DNA of 6,076 bases from CAINDZ01 sp964399195 (GTDB taxonomy: Bacteria > Krumholzibacteriota > Krumholzibacteriia > LZORAL124-64-63), in the NCBI GenBank assembly GCA_964399195.1, contig CAYNPY010000148.1, forward strand, positions 1 through 6,076, written 5' to 3'. This document shows, one piece after another, positions 1 through 5,702 of the stretch. A model generated the notes under the pieces. It saw only the letters and a program-made list of their open reading frames with translations. It ran no database searches and was not told the origin of the DNA. The first letter of the stretch is position 1; each line of letters starts with the position of its first letter. The translations under genes and the position numbers were made by a program.

Positions 1-946
1 AGGTACCGCGCAGCAGCGCCACCCGCCCGGGCGCGCTGTCGGCCGCCAGGAGCGCGCCGGGCCACAGACCCGCCAGCTGGGCCGCCTTGCCCCCCGGCGC
101 CGCGCAGAGGTCCGCCAGCGCGTCCTGGGGGCCGGCGGCGGCCACGGCCGGCGCGACCAGCCACCGCGTCGCCTCCTGCACCGCGCGGTCCTGCACGATG
201 AGCCAGGGCCTGGTCGCGAGCAGCTGCGTGAGCGTCGCGCGGTCGGGCGCGGCCGCCAATTCAAGTGCGCGCGGAGCGCCCTCGCACGACAGGCCGACGT
301 GTCCGGCGGCTTCCAGGTCGGCCGCGGCCGCAGCCACGTCATGGGGCTCGCGCACGTGCAGCGTGACCGGCACCGGACGGTTGTTGGCCGCGCACAGGGC
401 CTCGACGTTCGCCGCGCCGTGCCGGGCCAGCCAGCGCTCGACCAGCCAGCGCGGGTGCGAGTGCCAGGCCGCCAGCCAGGCCGCCGAGCCGGGCCGCAGG
501 TCGTCGAACCAGGGGCGCAGGCGCGCCTCGCGCGCGTGCTGGCCCGCGGGCGCGGGCTCGCCCAGCGCCTGCCGCCGGACCTGCTGCAGCAGGCCGTTGA
601 CGAAGCCCGTCTCCGGTTCGCCGACGCGGCGCCGGCACAGCTCGACCGTCTCGTGGACCGCCGCGTGCGCCGGCACGCCGTCCAGGGCGCAGAGCTGATG
701 CAGGCCCAGGCGCAGCACGGCCAGCAGCGCGGGGTCGCGCGGCGTGCGTTTGCGGCTGAAGCGGGTGATCAGGTGGTCGTAGCGCCCCTGCCACTGCAGG
801 GTGCCGCGCACCAGGGAGGCCAGCAGGCCGCGGTCGCGCGGGTCGGCCCGGTCGAGGGCCGCGTCCAGCTTCTCGTCGAGGTGGCGCCCTTCGGCCACCG
901 CCACCAGGACGGCGTGGGCGGCGTCGCGCGCCCCGGGCGCGCTCAT
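1..946 (-). CDS. rsmB: RsmB, 16S rRNA (cytosine-967-C5)-methyltransferase, 5' part of gene (C-terminus off left edge)
   Basis: RsmB (Sun/Fmu) uses S-adenosylmethionine to methylate C967 of 16S rRNA in the cytoplasm. An uninterrupted frame gives 315 residues from the ATG at 946-944 to the window edge, against about 430 for a full-length family member. Residues about 5-128 form the NusB-like RNA-binding domain, with typical stretches such as DPALLAVLRLGLHQL (71-85) and GFVNGLLQQVRR (114-125). A linker follows (SHPRWLVERW near 163-172, NNRPVPVTLHV near 188-198). The SAM-binding motif I, DLCAAPGGK, is at 279-287, and the motif II acidic residue is probably D303. The catalytic cysteine motifs lie beyond the edge, so activity cannot be judged. 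The start codon overlaps the fmt stop as ATGA, and only a weak GGGGACG lies upstream (957-963), which suggests translational coupling to fmt. Against the usual VQDEASQ-LVAP layout, this protein has VQDRAVQ followed by about five extra residues (EATRW). Confidence 0.93.
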   Translation of the reverse strand, partial: MSAPGARDAAHAVLVAVAEGRHLDEKLDAALDRADPRDRGLLASLVRGTLQWQGRYDHLITRFSRKRTPRDPALLAVLRLGLHQLCALDGVPAHAAVHETVELCRRRVGEPETGFVNGLLQQVRRQALGEPAPAGQHAREARLRPWFDDLRPGSAAWLAAWHSHPRWLVERWLARHGAANVEALCAANNRPVPVTLHVREPHDVAAAAADLEAAGHVGLSCEGAPRALELAAAPDRATLTQLLATRPWLIVQDRAVQEATRWLVAPAVAAAGPQDALADLCAAPGGKAAQLAGLWPGALLAADSAPGRVALLRGT

Positions 947-1878
947 GAACGCAGAACGTCCCCGGCGCGGATCGCGAAGCCGCGCAGGAACTCGTCCACC
1001 GGCAGCGGCCGCTTGCCGGGCACCTGCAGCCCGGTCAAGAGCAGCGCGCCGGTCCCGCAGGCCACGACCACACCCTGCGGCCCCACCGTCAGCACGGTGC
1101 CCGGCTCGCGCGGGACGGTGTTGAGCGACAGGGGCTGCGCGGAGGTCACCTTCAGCAGCTGCTCGCCCAGGTAGGTGGCGCAGCCGGGCCACGGCTGCAG
1201 CGCCCGGACCTGGTTGTGCACCGTGACCACGTCGCGGTCCCAGCGCAGGGCCGACAGCGCGCGCGTCAGCTTGGGCGCGTAGACCACGCCTTCATCGTGC
1301 TGGGGCTCGGGCGTCACCTGCCCGGTCGGCAGCGCGCGCAGCACCTCCAGCAGCACGTCGGCGCCCTGCCCCGCCAGGCGGTCCAGCAGCTCGCCGGCGG
1401 TGTCCTCCGGGCCGATCGCCACGGGCCGCACGCCCAGGATCGCCCCGGTGTCGACGCCGGCGTCCATGCGCATGATCGTCACGCCCGACCAGGTGTCCCC
1501 GTGCAGGATCGCGTACTGCACCGGCGAGACGCCGCGCCAGCGCGGCAGCAGGCTGGCGTGGACGTTGATGCAGCCGTACTTCGGCCCCGACAGCAGCGGC
1601 TCGCGCAGGATGTGGCCGAAGGCGGCCACGACGACCGCCTCCGGTTCGCAGGCCAGCACTTCGGCGCTGACATCCGCATGCTGGCCCTTGCCGAACTCCC
1701 GCACCGGCAGGTGGTGCTCCAGCGCCACCTGCTTGACGGCGGTCGGCTGCAGGTGCCGGCCGCGCCCGGCCGGCCGGTCGGGCTGGGTCACCACCAGGCG
1801 CACGTCGAAGCGCGCCTCCACCAGGGCCTCGAGGCTCGGCACCGCGAAGTCCGGTGACCCCATGAAGACGACTCTCAT
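943..1878 (-). CDS. fmt: Methionyl-tRNA formyltransferase
   Basis: Fmt transfers a formyl group from 10-formyltetrahydrofolate to the amino group of Met on initiator tRNA in the cytoplasm. The product is 311 residues, close to the 315 of E. coli Fmt. It opens with the family's typical MRVVFMGSPDF, followed by TQPDRPAGRGR (31-41). The formyltransferase active site is intact: N105 and H107 in INVHASLLPRWRG (104-116) and D143 in MDAGVDTG (138-145). The C-terminal OB-like tRNA-binding domain begins near YAPKLTR (about residue 205-210) and continues through LQPWPGC to the end. The ATG at 1878-1876 is chosen because it gives exactly the family N-terminus; the frame stays open further upstream, but that part overlaps yajC and has no family resemblance. 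Its start lies 11 bases after the yajC stop with no clear Shine-Dalgarno sequence, which suggests coupling. The stop overlaps the rsmB start by four bases. Peptide deformylase (def), the frequent upstream partner, is absent; yajC sits in that place. Confidence 0.97.
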   Translation of the reverse strand: MRVVFMGSPDFAVPSLEALVEARFDVRLVVTQPDRPAGRGRHLQPTAVKQVALEHHLPVREFGKGQHADVSAEVLACEPEAVVVAAFGHILREPLLSGPKYGCINVHASLLPRWRGVSPVQYAILHGDTWSGVTIMRMDAGVDTGAILGVRPVAIGPEDTAGELLDRLAGQGADVLLEVLRALPTGQVTPEPQHDEGVVYAPKLTRALSALRWDRDVVTVHNQVRALQPWPGCATYLGEQLLKVTSAQPLSLNTVPREPGTVLTVGPQGVVVACGTGALLLTGLQVPGKRPLPVDEFLRGFAIRAGDVLRS

Positions 1879-1889
1879 CGCGCCGCCGC

Positions 1890-2219
1890 TCAGCCCTCGC
1901 CCTTGGTGACGCCGCTGATCGCGCCCTTGGCGACCTCGACCTTCACGTTCTCGGCGATCTGGAGGATCAGCACGTCGCCCTTGACGTCGCGCACGGTCCC
2001 GTACAGGCCGCCGTTGGTCAGGACGCGGTCCCCGCGCTGGATGGCCTCGAGCATCTTCTTGCGCTGGTCCTGCTGCTTCTTCTGCGGGCGCAGGATCAGG
2101 AACCAGAACACGACGAAGATCAGGACGATGGGCAGCAGCTGCATGATCATCGACGGGCCGGTGGGCGCCGCGGCCTGGGCCAGCGGCGTGGCGGGTGCCG
2201 TAACGGTCACGGGGAGCAT
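1890..2219 (-). CDS. yajC: YajC, preprotein translocase accessory membrane protein
   Basis: YajC is a small inner-membrane protein that associates with SecD-SecF and the SecYEG translocon. It is not essential in E. coli and its exact role is unsettled. The product is 109 residues, the usual family size. A short Ala/Pro/Thr-rich N-terminal segment (1-23) precedes one membrane helix at about 25-43 (IMQLLPIVLIFVVFWFLIL). The family signature RPQKKQQDQRKK (44-55) and the conserved GDRVLTNGGLYGTV follow, and then a small beta-rich cytoplasmic domain. The ATG at 2219 has the best ribosome binding site in the window, AAGGAG with a six-base spacer; the internal methionines at 24 and 26 lack one. It lies 128 bases after tgt, which matches the common tgt-yajC order, but secD and secF do not follow. 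Instead fmt starts 11 bases after its stop. Confidence 0.95.
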   Translation of the reverse strand: MLPVTVTAPATPLAQAAAPTGPSMIMQLLPIVLIFVVFWFLILRPQKKQQDQRKKMLEAIQRGDRVLTNGGLYGTVRDVKGDVLILQIAENVKVEVAKGAISGVTKGEG

Positions 2220-2223
2220 TTAT

Positions 2224-2231
2224 CTCTCCTT
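2224..2231 (-). promoter_or_regulatory. Ribosome binding site of yajC
   Basis: Read on the minus strand this is AAGGAGAG, ending four bases before the yajC ATG at 2219; the AAGGAG core ends six bases before it. It closely matches the anti-Shine-Dalgarno complement and supports both the yajC start and independent ribosome loading after the long tgt-yajC spacer. Most other genes here have weak sites. Confidence 0.85.
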
Positions 2232-2251
2232 GCTGGGGATCGTCGTTCGAG

Positions 2252-2268
2252 GCGCCCCGGCGGGGCGC
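2252..2268 (-). promoter_or_regulatory. Perfect GC hairpin in the tgt-yajC spacer
   Basis: On the minus strand the sequence is GCGCCCC-GCC-GGGGCGC, a perfect 7-bp stem with a 3-base loop, ending about 20 bases upstream of the yajC ribosome binding site. No T-run follows (CTCGAACGACG), so it does not look like a canonical intrinsic terminator. It could be an RNA structure that pauses polymerase, protects an mRNA end or affects yajC translation. In DNA this GC-rich such palindromes also arise by chance. Confidence 0.4.
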
Positions 2269-2290
2269 GGCCGGGGTCCCGGCGCGCACA

Positions 2291-2319
2291 AACATGCCAT
2301 CCGGCGGGGCCGGGGGCAA
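2291..2319 (-). promoter_or_regulatory. Weak candidate sigma70-type promoter upstream of yajC
   Basis: On the minus strand, TTGCCC (2319-2314) and CATGTT (2296-2291) are separated by 17 bases, the ideal spacing. The -35 has a good TTG core, but the -10 matches TATAAT at only three of six positions. It is the least GC-rich spot of the 128-base tgt-yajC spacer, where a promoter for yajC-fmt-rsmB would be expected. This is inference from position and spacing only. Confidence 0.2.
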
Positions 2320-2347
2320 GCGGCGGCCATACCGGCCCGGCCCGGGC

Positions 2348-3559
2348 TCAGCCGCCCCGCCGCCGGACGCTGTCCAGCCGCGCGGCCTCGCCCTGCTGCC
2401 AGCGCCCGGCGGCGGCCGCGGCGAACGCGGCGAACGAGCCCGCCGCCAGCGCCCCCCGGATCCCGGCCATCAGTTCCTGGTAGAAGTGCAGGTTGTGGAT
2501 CGTGGCCAGCGTCGGGCCCAGCATCTCGCGGGCCTGGAACAGGTGGCGCACGTAGGCGCGGCTGTGGCGCGCGCAGACGGGGCAGCCGCACTCGGCATCC
2601 AGCGGGCCGTCGTCCTCGCTGTACTCCTGGTTCTTGACCACCAGACGGCCGTCGCGCGTCAGCACGGTGCCGGTGCGCGCCATGCGCGTCGGCAGCACGC
2701 AGTCGAACATGTCGATGCCGGCGGCCACCCCGGCCAGGATGTCGTCGGGAAAGCCGACGCCCATCAGGTAGCGCGGCCGGTCCCCGGGCAGCAGGCCCGC
2801 CGCCAGGTCGGTCATCTCGCGCATGGCCGCCGTCGGCTCGCCCACCGACAACCCGCCCACCGCGTAGCCGGGCAGGTCCAGTTCGGCGATCTCCTGCGCC
2901 GACCGCCGCCGCAGCTGTTCGTCCACCCCGCCCTGCATGATGCCGAACAGGACGCGCTCCCAGCCCTCCCGCGAGGTGCGCCCCGGCGTCGGGCCGGCCC
3001 CGAAGGCGTCGCGGCAGCGCTTCAGCCAGCGGGTCGTGCGCTCGACCGCGCGGGCCACCTCGCGCGGGTCGGCTCCATAGGGCGCGCACTGGTCGAAGGC
3101 CATGACGATGTCCGCGCCGAGGGCCAGCTGGATCTCCATGCTGAGTTCGGGGTTGAAGAAATGTTTGCTCCCGTCCAGGTGCGAGCGGAACTCGACCCCG
3201 TCGTCGGTGACGCGGTTGAGGTCGCCGAGCGAGAAGACCTGGAAGCCCGCGCTGTCGGTCAGCAGCGCGCCGTCCCAGCCCTGGAAGCGGTGCAGTCCGC
3301 CGCGGCGCGCCACCAGTTCGTGCCCCGGCCGCAGGTACAGGTGGTAGGTGTTGCCCAGGATCAGGCGCGAGCCGGTGGCCGCCACCTGCTCGAAGGTCAC
3401 CGCCTTGACCGAGCCCACCGTGCCGACCGGCATGAACACGGGGGTGGGCACCTCGGCGTGGCCGCAGCGCAGCCGGCCCAGGCGCGCCCGTCCCTCCTGC
3501 CCGAGCAGCGTGAACGAGAACGGCGTGTCCAGCGCGGGGCGCTCCCCTGGTGCGGTCAT
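2348..3559 (-). CDS. tgt: Queuine/preQ1 tRNA-ribosyltransferase (tRNA-guanine transglycosylase)
   Basis: Bacterial Tgt exchanges guanine at wobble position 34 of GUN-anticodon tRNAs (Tyr, His, Asn, Asp) for the queuosine precursor preQ1. The product is 403 residues; typical bacterial enzymes have about 375-390. All key residues are visible: D102 in TDSAGFQVFSL, D156 in the FDQC substrate-pocket segment, GGLSVGEP (235-242), and the catalytic nucleophile D286 in MFDCVLPTR (284-292). The zinc site is C324, C326, C329 and H355, with the same spacing as the Zymomonas mobilis enzyme. The C-terminal tail after about residue 370 is Ala/Arg-rich and less conserved. The ATG at 3559-3557 overlaps the queA stop as ATGA and has GGAGAG five bases upstream inside queA. 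The open frame extends upstream only as an out-of-frame reading of queA and its N gap. Tgt acts before QueA in the pathway, so the overlap joins two consecutive enzymes. Confidence 0.97.
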   Translation of the reverse strand: MTAPGERPALDTPFSFTLLGQEGRARLGRLRCGHAEVPTPVFMPVGTVGSVKAVTFEQVAATGSRLILGNTYHLYLRPGHELVARRGGLHRFQGWDGALLTDSAGFQVFSLGDLNRVTDDGVEFRSHLDGSKHFFNPELSMEIQLALGADIVMAFDQCAPYGADPREVARAVERTTRWLKRCRDAFGAGPTPGRTSREGWERVLFGIMQGGVDEQLRRRSAQEIAELDLPGYAVGGLSVGEPTAAMREMTDLAAGLLPGDRPRYLMGVGFPDDILAGVAAGIDMFDCVLPTRMARTGTVLTRDGRLVVKNQEYSEDDGPLDAECGCPVCARHSRAYVRHLFQAREMLGPTLATIHNLHFYQELMAGIRGALAAGSFAAFAAAAAGRWQQGEAARLDSVRRRGG

Positions 3560-4644
3560 CGTGACTCTCCGTCGGCGTCCGGGCCGGCTCTGCCCGGCAG
3601 CGCCAGCATGCAGTCGCCGTAGCTGTAGAAGCGCAGGCCGCGCGCCACGGCCTGGTGGTACACGCCGCGCCAGGCATCCCCTCCCAGCAGCGCCGCCACC
3701 AGCATCAGCAGCGACGAGCCCGGCAGGTGGAAGTTCGTCAGCAGCCCGTCGGCCGCCGTCACGCGATCGGGCGGGGCGATGAACAGCCGCGTGCGCCCGC
3801 GCACCGCCCAGTGGCCGTCCTCGCGGCGCGCCTCGCCGCTGAAGAACCCGGCCGGGCCGTCGTCGTCGCCCGCCGCCGACCACATGTACCCGTCGGGCGC
3901 GCCGGGCGGCAGCGGCAGCCGCGCCGCGGTCTCCAGCACGCGCAGCGCGGTGGTGCCCACGGCGATGACGCGGCCGCCGGCCGCGCGCGTCGCTGCGATC
4001 GCCCGCGCGGTCGCCGCCGGCAGCTCGAAGCTCTCGGCGTGCAGGCGCCGGGCGGCCAGCTGCGCCGGCGTCGGCGGCTGGAACGTGCCCGGCCCCACGT
4101 GCAGCCGCAGGCGCGCCAGCCCGACGCCGGCGGCCTCCAGAGCCGCCAGCACGGCGGGCGTGAAGTGCAGGCCGGCCGTCGGCGCCGCCACCGAGCGCGC
4201 GGCCTCCTGAGCCGTGGCCGCGTAGACCGTCTGGTAGCGTTCGCGGTCGGCGGCCTCGTGCGGGTCGTGGCCCGCCTCGCGCCGGATGTACGGCGGCAGG
4301 GGCATCTGCCCGCGCCGNNNNNNNNNNNNNNNNNNNNNNNNNNNNNNNNNNNNNNNNNNNNNNNNNNNNNNNNNNNNNNNNNNNNNNNNNNNNNNNNNNN
4401 NNNNNNNNNNNNNNNNNTCCGCGCGCCGGCACCACAGGCGGGCCGGCAGCACGCGGCTCTCGTTGAGCACCAGGAGGTCGCCGCGCCGCAGCAGGCGCGG
4501 CAGGTCGCCGAAGGGCGACTCGCCCTCGACGACGCCCCCCGTTCCGACGCGCAGCAGGCGCGACCCGTCGCGGCGCGCGGCCGGCTCCTGCGCGATCAGC
4601 GCGGCCGGCAGGTCGAAGTCGTAGCCTGGGATGCCCTCGTGCAT
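3556..4644 (-). CDS. queA: S-adenosylmethionine:tRNA ribosyltransferase-isomerase, interrupted by a 100-N gap
   Basis: QueA transfers and isomerises the ribosyl group of SAM onto preQ1 in tRNA, giving epoxyqueuosine. The start MHEGIPGYDFDLPAALIAQEP matches the family, and LLVLNESRVLPARL (57-70) is the conserved N-terminal segment. After the gap come MPLPPYIRR, DRERYQTVYA, the signature VAAPTAGLHF, LHVGPGTFQP, VIAVGTTALRVLE, LLTNFHLPGSSLLMLV and the final RFYSYGDCML, all strongly conserved. The drawn length is 362 residues including about 34 unknown ones. E. coli QueA (356) has about 71 residues in the interval where about 36 are drawn, so the true protein is probably nearer 395-400. Both flanks are in one frame. 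There is an extra segment of about 29 residues, rich in Gly, Asp and Arg, between VGTTALRVLE and TRLFI. The start is 11 bases after the ruvB stop, with only a weak AGG upstream, and the stop overlaps tgt. Confidence 0.95.
   Translation of the reverse strand: MHEGIPGYDFDLPAALIAQEPAARRDGSRLLRVGTGGVVEGESPFGDLPRLLRRGDLLVLNESRVLPARLWCRRAXXXXXXXXXXXXXXXXXXXXXXXXXXXXXXXXXXRRGQMPLPPYIRREAGHDPHEAADRERYQTVYAATAQEAARSVAAPTAGLHFTPAVLAALEAAGVGLARLRLHVGPGTFQPPTPAQLAARRLHAESFELPAATARAIAATRAAGGRVIAVGTTALRVLETAARLPLPPGAPDGYMWSAAGDDDGPAGFFSGEARREDGHWAVRGRTRLFIAPPDRVTAADGLLTNFHLPGSSLLMLVAALLGGDAWRGVYHQAVARGLRFYSYGDCMLALPGRAGPDADGESR
3565..3570 (-). promoter_or_regulatory. Ribosome binding site of tgt inside queA
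   Basis: On the minus strand this is GGAGAG, five bases before the tgt ATG at 3559, lying within the last codons of queA. It decides the tgt start and shows that tgt can recruit ribosomes itself as well as by the ATGA stop-start overlap. Confidence 0.75.
4318..4417. other. Assembly gap of 100 N inside queA
   Basis: Exactly 100 N, the customary placeholder for a scaffold gap of unknown length. It removes the part of QueA between PARLWCRRA and GQMPLPPYI. Family comparison suggests roughly 200 bases are really missing. The frame agrees on both sides if the true length leaves remainder 1 when divided by 3. Confidence 0.98.
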
Positions 4645-4655
4645 GGCGGCGGCGC

Positions 4656-5669
4656 CTACAGCAGCTGGCCCTGCGCGCCGCCGCCCGTCGCCGCGCCGCC
4701 GGCCGGCGGCTGCAGGCCCAGGTGCTGCCAGCCGCGGCCGGTCAGCTCGCGGCCGCGCGGCGTGCGCATCATGAGGCCCGACTGGATCAGGTAGGGCTCG
4801 ACCACGTCCTCGAGCGTGTCGCACTCCTCGCCCAGGCTGACGGCCAGGTTCTGCACGCCGACCGGCCCGCCGGCGAAGTGCCGCGCGATGGTGTCGAGGT
4901 ACCGCCGGTCCAGCGGCTCCAGGCCCAGGGCGTCGACGCCGAGCCGGTTCAGAGCCGCGTCGGCCGTCGCGCGGTCCACGACGTCGTGCCCGTCCACCTG
5001 CGCGAAGTCGCGCACGCGCCTGAGCAGGCGGTTGGCCGCGCGCGGGGTGCCGCGGCTGCGCCGGGCGATCTCCAGCGCGCCGTCCTCGGCCAGCCGCACG
5101 CCGAGGATGCCGGCGCTGCGCCGGACGATGACCGCCAGTTCGTCGGCCGGGTAGAAGTCCAGGTGGCAGACGATCCCGAAGCGGCTGCGCAGCGCGGGCG
5201 TGATGAGCCCGGCGCGCGTGGTCGCCCCGATCAGCGTGAACGGCTCGAGCTGCAGGTTGAAGTGCCGCGCGTTGGGGCCCTTGTCGATGATCAGCTCGAC
5301 CCGCCAGTCCTCCATGGCCGGGTAGAGGTGCTCCTCGATGACGCGGCTGAGGCGGTGGATCTCGTCGATGAAGATCGCGCGCTTGTCCGCCTGCTCGCTC
5401 AGCAGCGCGATCAGCTCGGCGCCGTTGCCGAACGCCGGCCCGCTGGTCAGGCGGATCTCCAGGCCCATCTCGTGGGCCAGGATCTGCGCCAGCGTGGTCT
5501 TGCCCAGGCCCGGAGGCCCGTGCAGCAGGACGTGGTCGAGCACCTCGCCGCGCGCCCGCGCCGCGGCGATGAACACGCGCAGGTTCTCCTTGACCTTCTG
5601 CTGGCCGACGAAGTCGTCCAGCCGCCGCGGCCNNNNNNNNNNGTCCATCGCTGGTCGCGCACACGTCAT
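4656..5669 (-). CDS. ruvB: RuvB, Holliday junction branch-migration ATPase; 10-N gap near the N-terminus
   Basis: RuvB is the hexameric AAA+ motor that, with RuvA, drives branch migration of Holliday junctions during recombinational repair. After the gap the sequence is canonical: PRRLDDFVGQ (14-23), Walker A GPPGLGKTT (51-59), Walker B AIFIDEIHRL (98-107), YPAMEDW, sensor 1 IGATTRAG (147-154), arginine finger probably R163 in LRSRFG, and sensor 2 GTPRAANRLLRR (207-218). The C-terminal winged-helix domain shows GGPVGVQNLA and EPYLIQSG through RTPRGR. As drawn it is 337 residues, as in E. coli (336), with an Ala/Gly-rich C-terminal tail. The start is uncertain: the ATG at 5669 directly abuts GGAAGG (no spacer), a GTG at 5664 has better spacing but is in frame only if the gap length is a multiple of 3, and a third candidate is the ATG at 5648. 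The usual acidic segment before LRPRRL is missing, so the gap probably hides more than 10 bases. Confidence 0.96.
   Translation of the reverse strand: MTCARPAMDXXXXPRRLDDFVGQQKVKENLRVFIAAARARGEVLDHVLLHGPPGLGKTTLAQILAHEMGLEIRLTSGPAFGNGAELIALLSEQADKRAIFIDEIHRLSRVIEEHLYPAMEDWRVELIIDKGPNARHFNLQLEPFTLIGATTRAGLITPALRSRFGIVCHLDFYPADELAVIVRRSAGILGVRLAEDGALEIARRSRGTPRAANRLLRRVRDFAQVDGHDVVDRATADAALNRLGVDALGLEPLDRRYLDTIARHFAGGPVGVQNLAVSLGEECDTLEDVVEPYLIQSGLMMRTPRGRELTGRGWQHLGLQPPAGGAATGGGAQGQLL
5633..5642. other. Assembly gap of 10 N near the 5' end of ruvB
   Basis: Ten N separate the ruvB start region from the conserved PRRLDDFVGQ. Ten is a common scaffolder placeholder, so the true length is unknown. 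Because of it, the start codon and the first 10-30 residues of RuvB cannot be settled from this window. Confidence 0.95.
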
Positions 5670-5676
5670 CCTTCCG

Positions 5677-5695
5677 GCGGCGGCCGCGCCGCCGC
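5677..5695 (-). promoter_or_regulatory. Perfect GC hairpin in the ruvA-ruvB spacer
   Basis: On the minus strand this is GCGGCGGC-GCG-GCCGCCGC, a perfect 8-bp stem with a 3-base loop. It fills most of the 33-base spacer and ends one base before the GGAAGG ribosome binding site of ruvB (5675-5670). No T-run follows, so it is not a convincing terminator. It might limit ribosome access to ruvB or stabilise mRNA. Chance palindromes are common at this GC content. Confidence 0.4.
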
Positions 5696-5702
5696 TGCCC
5701 CG

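Noticed and set aside
2252..2268. Intrinsic terminator after tgt
   Set aside because: The stem is perfect, but no run of T follows on the transcribed strand, so only an RNA hairpin of unknown role is supported.
2284..2299. Sigma54-like element TGGCATGTTTGTGC on the minus strand upstream of yajC
   Set aside because: The GG and GC dinucleotides are nine bases apart instead of the required ten, the TTGC half is degenerate, and no enhancer-binding protein site is seen.
1876..2319. Apparent N-terminal extension of fmt from a TTG at 2319
   Set aside because: The extension reads yajC out of frame, and Fmt has its canonical N-terminus at 1878. The open frame is a GC-content effect.
2294..3622. Long open frame (about 440 codons) on the plus strand opposite tgt, with similar plus-strand frames at 299-1174 and 3655-4794
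   Set aside because: Very high GC with strong third-position bias removes stops from antisense frames. The translations are low-complexity Arg/Ala/Gly/Pro-rich with no recognisable domain, and they lie exactly over well-identified minus-strand genes.
2348..4435. Apparent tgt reading frame of nearly 700 codons extending through the 100-N gap
   Set aside because: The upstream part is an out-of-frame reading of queA. The tgt ATG at 3559 has a ribosome binding site and the expected N-terminal sequence follows.
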